Assembly: GCF_947179015.1 (NCBI RefSeq) | Contig: NZ_CAMXCM010000001.1 | Span: 917,387 to 981,386, forward strand | From: Commensalibacter communis | GTDB taxonomy: Bacteria; Pseudomonadota; Alphaproteobacteria; Acetobacterales; Acetobacteraceae | Direction: 5' to 3' | Length of the DNA: 64,000 bases | Shown here: piece by piece, positions 17,833 to 25,443 of the stretch | How the letters are laid out: each line of letters starts with the position of its first letter | Position numbering within the stretch: the stretch's first letter is position 1 | Notes under the pieces: model-generated | Told to the model about the DNA's origin: nothing | Seen by the model: only the letters and a program-made list of their open reading frames with translations | The model's database searches: none | Program-made: the position numbers and the translations under genes

Positions 17833-19052
17833 AATGCAGTGACCCCTTCCCAAGGTTGAATTTTTGCAGCACGATTCCCTGATAATAAACTGACAATAAT
17901 ACCCCCCATGACCGTTAGTCCTAAGGCACCAAAAATAATCCAGTTATTCAGTAAAAATAAAGCATGATTTGGAGGCAAGACAGAGCTAAATAACATATTA
18001 ATGAGTTGACCAGCACCATAGGCTGCACCCAATGCAATAATAGCCCCTGATAATGCGAGGATAATGGCTTGCACCAAGGGAAATAAAATTAAATCCAAGG
18101 CACTAAATCCATTAAATCGTAACAAAGCCAATGATTTTCTTTTTCGTTCTGTATTCGCCCATAAACCAGCGCCAAGCGAAATACATAGCCCACATCCACC
18201 CAAAGAAGCAACACAGATAAATAGCAAAGATAAACGTTTATCCAACGATAATAGCCCTTCGACGTCCCCTGCTTTGGAAATAATATCGATCCCAGATTTA
18301 CGTAAATCAGCATCCAACGTGGGCAACTCATTAATATTATGCGTATATAAACGAAAACCCGAATAAATTGTTTGCGTAGGCAAAGGCAAATCTTTTAATT
18401 GTGGCGACCAATCTTTGATCCCGTCTTGATAATTTTCTATGCCAACTGCCAAAGATAAGGTCACATAAGCACTATCCTGATCCGTAATTGAAGGCGGAAC
18501 AATCCCTATAATCTTAAGAGGAAATTGAACTTGTTGTTTTTGTCCATTCAAAATACGATTTAAATAAGCTGTAATCTCATCCCCTTTTTTAACATGTAAA
18601 TGGTTGGCTGCTGACTGTGATAAAATAATTTCCTGATTATTTTCTATAAAAGGATGAATATCTTTTAATAAAGGATCATTTTTAATTGTAGGTGTTAACA
18701 TGATATGTCGACCACTGCCCAAGTCACCTTGTTTTTCCATAAATAAACTGGCAGCCAGCGTTCTGGTTCTGGGGGCAAGGAACTGAACATCTTTTCTATT
18801 GGCAAGTTGCTTTAGTGTTTGATCCGTGAAACTACGGTTCGAGATATTAACGATCTCTCTGGCATGAGGATCTTCCAACAATGTTTGTCGGACACTCGTT
18901 AAAACACCACTACGCAAGCCAGCAATTACGATCAAAGGCGCTAATACTGCAACGATACCAAGCACTAAACACAAAGACAAAATGGGTTCACTCTTTAAAT
19001 CTTTCCAAGCAAATTTTGCTGACAAAGCCCCATGAAAACGCTTATATTTCAT
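17829..19052 (-). CDS. FtsX/MacB-type ABC transporter permease
   Basis: A 407-residue inner-membrane protein with the FtsX-like layout: one membrane segment near residues 27-49 (LCLVLGIVAVLAPLIVIAGL), a large periplasmic domain (about 50-260), then three membrane segments (around 270-290, 320-345 and 370-395). Such permeases do not transport through a pore but pass ATP-driven motion to periplasmic partners (MacB, LolCDE, FtsEX). It overlaps both neighbours by 4 bases (ATGA): the ATPase gene upstream and the FGE-fold gene downstream. With one permease and one ATPase gene, a 2:2 complex is likely. The substrate is unknown. Confidence 0.85.
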   Translation of the reverse strand: MKYKRFHGALSAKFAWKDLKSEPILSLCLVLGIVAVLAPLIVIAGLRSGVLTSVRQTLLEDPHAREIVNISNRSFTDQTLKQLANRKDVQFLAPRTRTLAASLFMEKQGDLGSGRHIMLTPTIKNDPLLKDIHPFIENNQEIILSQSAANHLHVKKGDEITAYLNRILNGQKQQVQFPLKIIGIVPPSITDQDSAYVTLSLAVGIENYQDGIKDWSPQLKDLPLPTQTIYSGFRLYTHNINELPTLDADLRKSGIDIISKAGDVEGLLSLDKRLSLLFICVASLGGCGLCISLGAGLWANTERKRKSLALLRFNGFSALDLILFPLVQAIILALSGAIIALGAAYGAGQLINMLFSSVLPPNHALFLLNNWIIFGALGLTVMGGIIVSLLSGNRAAKIQPWEGVTAL

Positions 19053-19753
19053 AAATATAACCTAGTGATTTGATTTTGGGGGTCCATCTCGCAAGGAAAT
19101 TCAGTTAACCCATATTGCAATGTTCTTTTGGTATCGTGAGAGGTCATAATCAACGCAGCCCCAGTTTCTTGAATAGTCTCTATCAATAATTCTAATATTC
19201 CGTCAGCCAAAGAAGGATGCACCGACGCTGTGGGTTCATCAGCCAAGACAATCAAAGGATGGTTTATTAATGCCCGAGCAACAGCTACTCTCTGCCTTTG
19301 CCCCACGGAAACCTGATGAGGTTTATGGGATAGAATGGTGTTAATTTCCAATCTATGAACCAAATAAAGAAACCAATCTTGATCTTTTTTACCAATCAAA
19401 CCCTGAGGCATCAAAATATTTTCTTGAATAGTCAAAAAAGGAATAAGCCCAGCCGTTTGTGGAATAAAGCCAAATAAAGCGGCTCTTAACATTGCCAAAT
19501 CGTCACGTTTATTCCGCTTCCATTTCTCTAAAATATCCACTTTGTCACAAAGAAATATTTTGCCACGGTCAGGTTTCAATGCCAAAGATAGCATCCCAAG
19601 CATCGTGCTTTTTCCACAACCAGAGGGTCCGGAAATTAAAATCTTATCCCCTAAACAAATACTAGCTGTAGCAATCTCTATGGTAATCCCGCCAGAAAAC
19701 TGACGGGATATTTTTTTAAGATAAAAAACTTCCTTCGTCTGCTTTTTCGACAT
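19049..19753 (-). CDS. ABC transporter ATPase, LolD/MacB/FtsE-like
   Basis: A 234-residue nucleotide-binding subunit. Walker A is GPSGCGKST (residues 42-50), the signature is VSVGQRQRVAVARAL (Gly-Gln variant of LSGGQ), Walker B is LIVLADEP, and the switch His lies in IMTSHD. Length and motifs match the family that pairs with FtsX-type permeases. It begins 2 bases after the vWA gene stop and overlaps the permease gene by 4 bases, so the operon assigns it to this permease. Acting in the cytosol, it would power the envelope complex. Confidence 0.9.
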   Translation of the reverse strand: MSKKQTKEVFYLKKISRQFSGGITIEIATASICLGDKILISGPSGCGKSTMLGMLSLALKPDRGKIFLCDKVDILEKWKRNKRDDLAMLRAALFGFIPQTAGLIPFLTIQENILMPQGLIGKKDQDWFLYLVHRLEINTILSHKPHQVSVGQRQRVAVARALINHPLIVLADEPTASVHPSLADGILELLIETIQETGAALIMTSHDTKRTLQYGLTEFPCEMDPQNQITRLYL

Positions 19754-19755
19754 TG

Positions 19756-21747
19756 TTAAGGTAAAGCCTCTAACGGAACGGGAAATACCGCTTCGCCTGG
19801 ATCATTATTCCCACTTAAATTGACCCATAAATCTGGATGTGCTTGATATTCTTGATAAAGACGTAAGCGACTTTCAACATTATTTAAGATGGTTCTTTGG
19901 GCAATAGCACCCATTGCCAACCAATCCTTTTCTGAAATATTCATAATATCAGATTTATAAGGTAAATCTTGGAGATACTCGCCAAGCATTCCGCCAATTT
20001 GCTCAGATTGTGCAATTTTAGAAGGGTCTCTGGCAGCAGCTGCAAACGCAGAGCGTAATTGCGTAAAGAAAGTTTGTGGTTCTGTACGACCAGCTAGTCC
20101 AGTTTTAAGAATAATTTGTAAAGCTTGTGCTAAATCAGAAAGCTGGTTTCGGGTCAATAAGACACGAACCTCAACAGATTTCTTCATGGGATTAGATAAA
20201 TCTCGATCCGTAGTATAACTAGATACCACATCTGGAACTGATGTTTTTTCCTCTTTTCCAACATAAGCCAACTTCATTGCTTGGCTTACAACCTGTAACT
20301 GTTTTTGTATAGCTTGTTGTTTGGGATTATTCGCATCAGGATTTAATCCCGCAACTGGACGACCTGTTGTATTGGATACTTGTTGCAACAAAGATGTTGA
20401 TAAGGTTTGAATAACCTCTGCAAAAGCCTCAGGCGTTCCACCTTTCACAGGGAAATATAGGGAGCCAGCTGTTCCATATTTACTCAACGCACGATATTGT
20501 TTTTCGGCGGTTTTATGATCATTATTTTTTTGCCCTGCAGGCGTTAATAAATGAACCACAAATACTGCAACGCCTTTAGATTCCGCCAGCTGTCTGATTT
20601 CTTCAATACCTAATTTTGTTATACTATTAGGATGATCTGCGCCTCTGGCACCCGCATCTGTAACCAGAATCAAATAACGACCTGCGGATTGATTCCAATC
20701 CACCTCATCCAAAGCCGTTTTAATCCCTGCAATTGCATCTTCGTCAAAGGATTTAGAGGATACTTCGGCATCATGAACAATTGAAATCGAATCATTAATA
20801 ATATCTATTGGCTTATCAAAATCAGGTTTGGCATAAACTTTGGTTTCATATTCTAATCCAGGATTATCTTTTAAACTGTCACGATATGCAACCAAGCCAA
20901 AACGAAAATTATCTTTGACCGCAGTATTTTGAATGCGATCAACAATTGATTTAACTGCCTTTTGTGTTTGTTCAATATAAGGTTCCATACTGATCGTCGT
21001 ATCCATTACAAATACGAGGCTAGCCTTAAAATTTCTTAAATTTGCAGGCGATGCATTCGTTTGACCAGTGGGTTGTGAAGGAGCAGAAATAACATGCAAC
21101 AACCGTAATGGTGGACCACTAGGGCGTTCAATCTGTTGTGCATCCAGAATAGGTAATAAATAAAAATTCTTGGTAATATCAACGTAATTGGTTGGCTCCA
21201 TGGCAATGACTTTGTCAGAATTACCCCCCAGAGCCGCTTGCGTTAATTCTTTAGATTTTTGTGAAAGATTAGGATCTGTAATCAGCTCCTTTTCATCTTG
21301 TTCTGTTTTTAAGAATAAAGAGCGCTCTCTGCCTGCTGGATTTGTGAAAGCTCCCACCAATGTATGTGACCAATTCACAGATTTATCGGCTGGAATCCAG
21401 CCTGCTACATGTCCTCTAATATCATGCCCGACTTGAATCCAGTCTTCTTTTCCTTGTGCATCTTTATGCCGTTGATACACATAAAAAACCTTAAATCCCT
21501 CTAATGGTTTTGAATTTTCCTGTGAAGGTTCAGGAGAAATTACGCCACCAGGTCGTGAAATCACACGTTGATAAAGTGTATGTTTCCCTTCCATCAACAA
21601 CGGCACTGTCGGGGCAGCATCTTTATTCAATGTTGGAGATATTGGTGCGGTATCAGGGGTTTCTGCATAAACATATAAACTGCCTGCAAAGACGACAATA
21701 ATTGCAACACTGGTTTGTAGTAGCAAACGAAAATGAGTTAATTTCAT
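19756..21747 (-). CDS. Periplasmic von Willebrand factor A domain protein
   Basis: A 663-residue exported protein. An N-terminal hydrophobic segment (about 8-28, ending YVYA) is a signal peptide or anchor. Residues about 80-130 resemble an SH3-like ligand-binding module (FYVYQRHKDAQG, HVAGWIPADKSVNW). The vWA domain spans about 240-460 with the metal-ion site DTTIS (about 248-252) and VTDAGARG further on, so metal-dependent adhesion is plausible. The C-terminal 200 residues are helical and unrecognised. It overlaps the TPR gene upstream by 4 bases and is 2 bases from the ABC ATPase gene, so it is an integral part of the operon. Confidence 0.83.
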   Translation of the reverse strand: MKLTHFRLLLQTSVAIIVVFAGSLYVYAETPDTAPISPTLNKDAAPTVPLLMEGKHTLYQRVISRPGGVISPEPSQENSKPLEGFKVFYVYQRHKDAQGKEDWIQVGHDIRGHVAGWIPADKSVNWSHTLVGAFTNPAGRERSLFLKTEQDEKELITDPNLSQKSKELTQAALGGNSDKVIAMEPTNYVDITKNFYLLPILDAQQIERPSGPPLRLLHVISAPSQPTGQTNASPANLRNFKASLVFVMDTTISMEPYIEQTQKAVKSIVDRIQNTAVKDNFRFGLVAYRDSLKDNPGLEYETKVYAKPDFDKPIDIINDSISIVHDAEVSSKSFDEDAIAGIKTALDEVDWNQSAGRYLILVTDAGARGADHPNSITKLGIEEIRQLAESKGVAVFVVHLLTPAGQKNNDHKTAEKQYRALSKYGTAGSLYFPVKGGTPEAFAEVIQTLSTSLLQQVSNTTGRPVAGLNPDANNPKQQAIQKQLQVVSQAMKLAYVGKEEKTSVPDVVSSYTTDRDLSNPMKKSVEVRVLLTRNQLSDLAQALQIILKTGLAGRTEPQTFFTQLRSAFAAAARDPSKIAQSEQIGGMLGEYLQDLPYKSDIMNISEKDWLAMGAIAQRTILNNVESRLRLYQEYQAHPDLWVNLSGNNDPGEAVFPVPLEALP

Positions 21748-22796
21748 TTCCAGAAATCCTTTAAAGTTAAACGTGCCATATCATCTCCGCTCTCTGCTTT
21801 TTTCGTTAGCCACTCTTTTAAAGATGCTCTGGGGGCTTCTGCTTCTTTTGATCCACCCTCTACGGCTTTTTGAAAATATCTTGCCGCTTCCCTCATGTCT
21901 GGACTTGGAATAGCACCACCTTCTTTAAAATTAACAGGGCTATATAAAAGTCCCAATGTTAACATCGCCGTAACGTCCCCTTTGGAAGCAGCATTTTCCA
22001 ATAATAAAACGGCATCATCATATTGTTTGGCTTCAAGCCGTCGTTTGCCTTCTTTGGTAATTAACACTGTATTGGGTGCTTTATTAATCACATCAGGAAC
22101 AGACATCTTTTGTAATGTTTCTGCAAAGGAAGGTTCTGGTTTAGGAGCTGCTGGAGGTTGAGTTTTAGCAATCTCTGGTGCCTTAGGTTGTTCTTTTTTA
22201 GGCTCTTCTTTCTTAACAACTTGCTCTTTCTTTGCTTCAGGCTGCGGTTTTTTGTGCTGAATATACCAAAAGGCTCCACCAGCACCTGCAATAACAAAAA
22301 TTGCAGCAATAGATGCAATAAATGGCATTGAAGAAGAACTTTTTGATTCTTCATGAAGCAAAGGTGCTTCCTCCTCAATCACTGGTTCGGATTGAACGAT
22401 AGGTTCAGGCTGAATTTCAGGTTGGATTTGGATTTCTTCTTTTTCTTCAATAATAGATGTCGTTTTAGAAGAAGCTCCAATCGTATTAATCACCCCTTTA
22501 CTATTCCCTCTTCTGGCAATAATTTCAGGCCAAATAACTGTGGCGACACATTCAAGCTCTGGGATTTTAATTTGATATGGACTATCTGGTTCTAAAATAT
22601 CACCAAGACTGTCAGCATCAATCGTTAATAACAGATCATTCCCTTCAACAGCTTGTTGCAAGACTGGTTGTGAAGCAATAGAGGAAAATTGAGGAAATGA
22701 AATCGTTAATTTATTTCCATAATGCTCTGCTTGTCCAACAACGGCAATAACTGCTTCCCCAGGCGCAGAAGCAAAAACTTTTAATTGAGAACTCAT
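21744..22796 (-). CDS. One-pass membrane protein with C-terminal TPR/Sel1-like repeats
   Basis: A 350-residue protein. Residues 1-100 look like a beta-rich cytosolic domain; 115-155 is an acidic Glu/Pro/Gln linker; 158-179 is a membrane segment; then a Lys/Glu/Pro-rich spacer and a helical repeat region (about 245-350) with Sel1/TPR hallmarks (AKQYDDAVLLLENAASKGD, AARYFQKAVEGGSKEAEAP). It probably links SrfC on the cytosolic side to periplasmic parts, since there is no signal peptide and the N-terminus should stay inside. Both ends overlap neighbouring genes by 4 bases (ATGA). No standard family name is certain. Confidence 0.72.
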   Translation of the reverse strand: MSSQLKVFASAPGEAVIAVVGQAEHYGNKLTISFPQFSSIASQPVLQQAVEGNDLLLTIDADSLGDILEPDSPYQIKIPELECVATVIWPEIIARRGNSKGVINTIGASSKTTSIIEEKEEIQIQPEIQPEPIVQSEPVIEEEAPLLHEESKSSSSMPFIASIAAIFVIAGAGGAFWYIQHKKPQPEAKKEQVVKKEEPKKEQPKAPEIAKTQPPAAPKPEPSFAETLQKMSVPDVINKAPNTVLITKEGKRRLEAKQYDDAVLLLENAASKGDVTAMLTLGLLYSPVNFKEGGAIPSPDMREAARYFQKAVEGGSKEAEAPRASLKEWLTKKAESGDDMARLTLKDFWK

Positions 22797-25435
22797 TTGT
22801 CTTTATGCTCCAATACTGAAATAATTCTGCCTAATAACTCATTTGCTGCTGGATCTATACCATTCAATTCAGAAGCTCCTGCATTTTCTTCAAAAATTTG
22901 CACTAATGCAGAAATCCAATCTCTGACAAAACGTTCATTATAAGGTGTTGGTTGCTCTGGCAATATTAATATTCCTTTGAGCTCTTCTTTGGGAGTAAAA
23001 ACATGCTCATCTTTTAACCCTCGGGTCATTGGACGTTGGTCAAGAGGAACATCGTAATATCCCAACCAATTCACAAAATTACCTATTTCAATTTCTGCTA
23101 ATAATGCTTGTGTTTCGCCTCTCAAAGACGCACTGCCTGTTAGCGATGCATTTTTTCGTAATTTATCAGCCAATTGATCGCGCAAGTTGAGTCGTCTAGA
23201 TAATAATGCAATATCTGCTGTTAAAGCGACCAATTGCTCTGAAGGAACGAGGTAAGTTTCTGTAACATGTTCTTGCCCTGCAAAATGTTCCATAGCATTG
23301 TTCCATTTTGCCAATGCAAGGTCAGCATATTGCTCATGTCGATCTTTTGCGCTCTCTTGTTCTTCCGTAGTCGATTGTTGGGGTGCATCTTCTTCAGCAT
23401 TAGGGAACATATCTTGAAACAAGCTATCAACATCACTGGCTCTCCCCATCAAAAACTTCTGATTACTGGATTGAGTCTCTAAATTACGCCATGCTTCTAT
23501 CATTTGATCGCGTGTCACTTGCAGGCAAGATAATAATGGACCAAACATTTGAACAGCAACGCATTTCATCAAAGAACGAGCAATGGTTTGACCTTCTAAT
23601 GATGCTTTTTTAATCGCTTCTTCTTTATTACCACTATGATAATATGGGGCTATAGACCGAGATAAATTAGCACAAAATTGCTCTAATTGTGCAGAGATTT
23701 GCTCAAACTTTAACCGACCATCACAAACTTGACCTAACGCTTGGGCTAGATAAGAGATACCACCATCATTTGGCATTAAGACCGCTTCCCAAGCATTCTC
23801 AGGATTAGCAATATAACGTTGAATAGAGCTATTCGATAAATATGCTTGTTTCATTGTTTCAACTAATGATTGTGATTTTGAAGCGATACCAGACTCTTTT
23901 TCAACGCCATCAATTTGCTTATAATCCATTATTGCTGGAAATTTAATTGCAGGGCTACGTAACCAATATACATTATTGAAAGGTTGTAGATTTTTCCAAT
24001 CTTCGACCCAGCTGCTTGTTTTAAAAAAATCAAGCAAGCTTGCGTTAATCCGAGCCGTCCAACGAAATCCAGAAGAAGGTGCATCCCCATCTTTTTGTTC
24101 AAATTCGCGATCAAACTTGGTTAAAACAATGAATAAATTATCCCGTTGTTTGGCTCTGTCAGCTGATGTCGCACCAATACTGCTTTTAATCCACCCATCA
24201 ATCATACCTGGCAGTGTAGAAACGCTTTGTATAGAATCCCCAATACATAAAAGCATTGCCGAGATTTCTCGTTCTGCTTCGTAGCGTTGAAATAGATAAG
24301 CGACTTTACCTCTTAAAAATAATCGTCCCAAAGCCTCTGGTGCTTGCAAAAAATCTTGAGGGTCATAAATAATTTCCCGAGACCTAGCCCCAGGAAAGTC
24401 TAATAAATCCGTTTCTTCTAAAAATGACCAAGGCGCGTCCCCTACGGGAACGGTAATCTCTGCTGTTAACGCCGTAACAATTGAACGATCAATCGTTACA
24501 GTTTTTTGATCTGGGGTGAATAACGCAACACTATCACCATGATCGGATTGTCCAAGTGTGAAAAGTGTTTCCACATTTAAGATGCTTCTTTCCCTGGGGC
24601 GTAACGCATCTGTTGCACAATGCACAAAATCTGGTTGACCTAGTTGTTCCAAGGTAACAAATAATGAGCGTGCTAAATTGGTAAATTGAGGTAAGCCATT
24701 CCATAAAGGTGAAAATAAACTAACGGACTCACTGGCAGGTAAATGAGGAACAAGCAATTTTAATTTGTCCCAATATCCATCCCCTAATTTTTCCAAGCGT
24801 TGATAATCAGGGTATAAAGCCTGCAAATACTCCATTAATCCTTCGATATCATCTAAATCTATAACAGCGTTAGTCGTATTCGCGCTTGCCCCAGCAGCAT
24901 CAAATAAAGCATCGATCTGTTTATCTTCCATCGATAATTCTTTGACCTTAAAATCCTCCAAGGATGTATTGGTCAAGATCTTAATAATGTCCACTGCGGA
25001 CAATAACCGTAAAGGCACAGGCATATTATCTTGTATCACCTGAGGTGTTCTGGTGGTAAAACGAGAAACCAACCCTGTTGATTCATTCCCTCCTTGAGGA
25101 TTCATATCTTGCAGAAAGTTTAGCTTTTCATTTTGATAATGAGCCTCCAAAGTTTTCCCTGGCTTAGTAGCCAAACTTGAAACTAAATAAGACTTTCCAG
25201 ACTGAGATGCCCCGAACACAGCAATGGCTGGTGGTTGACGACAGGCTCGGTTTAATTGACGTGCTTGACGGCGAAATCGTCGTAACGTTGCTTTGAGACG
25301 TTCACCGTCCCCTTTGACTGCTTTTGGGTTATCATCAAACCAAGACAAAGCTTGGTCAGAGGCTTTTAAAACCTCACTGTTACGCGCTTGTAGTGTTTGG
25401 ATCATTTCTTGATTATCTTTAACCATCTTAATCAT
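22793..25435 (-). CDS. srfC: SrfC-like P-loop GTPase (putative virulence factor family)
   Basis: An 880-residue cytosolic protein matching the SrfC family. The P-loop GASQSGKS lies at about residues 75-82, a G3-like DLLDFPGARSR near 345, and a G4-like LTKFDRE near 435, so it is a dynamin-related or septin-like GTPase rather than an ATPase. The N-terminal 60 and C-terminal 300 residues are largely helical. The start at 25435 is chosen because TAAGGA lies 6-10 bases upstream; the in-frame ORF opens at 25477 but would overlap srfB. Salmonella SrfC was named for regulation by SsrB, but its activity is unknown. It is tightly coupled to srfB. Confidence 0.85.
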   Translation of the reverse strand: MIKMVKDNQEMIQTLQARNSEVLKASDQALSWFDDNPKAVKGDGERLKATLRRFRRQARQLNRACRQPPAIAVFGASQSGKSYLVSSLATKPGKTLEAHYQNEKLNFLQDMNPQGGNESTGLVSRFTTRTPQVIQDNMPVPLRLLSAVDIIKILTNTSLEDFKVKELSMEDKQIDALFDAAGASANTTNAVIDLDDIEGLMEYLQALYPDYQRLEKLGDGYWDKLKLLVPHLPASESVSLFSPLWNGLPQFTNLARSLFVTLEQLGQPDFVHCATDALRPRERSILNVETLFTLGQSDHGDSVALFTPDQKTVTIDRSIVTALTAEITVPVGDAPWSFLEETDLLDFPGARSREIIYDPQDFLQAPEALGRLFLRGKVAYLFQRYEAEREISAMLLCIGDSIQSVSTLPGMIDGWIKSSIGATSADRAKQRDNLFIVLTKFDREFEQKDGDAPSSGFRWTARINASLLDFFKTSSWVEDWKNLQPFNNVYWLRSPAIKFPAIMDYKQIDGVEKESGIASKSQSLVETMKQAYLSNSSIQRYIANPENAWEAVLMPNDGGISYLAQALGQVCDGRLKFEQISAQLEQFCANLSRSIAPYYHSGNKEEAIKKASLEGQTIARSLMKCVAVQMFGPLLSCLQVTRDQMIEAWRNLETQSSNQKFLMGRASDVDSLFQDMFPNAEEDAPQQSTTEEQESAKDRHEQYADLALAKWNNAMEHFAGQEHVTETYLVPSEQLVALTADIALLSRRLNLRDQLADKLRKNASLTGSASLRGETQALLAEIEIGNFVNWLGYYDVPLDQRPMTRGLKDEHVFTPKEELKGILILPEQPTPYNERFVRDWISALVQIFEENAGASELNGIDPAANELLGRIISVLEHKDK

Positions 25436-25443
25436 ATCTTTCC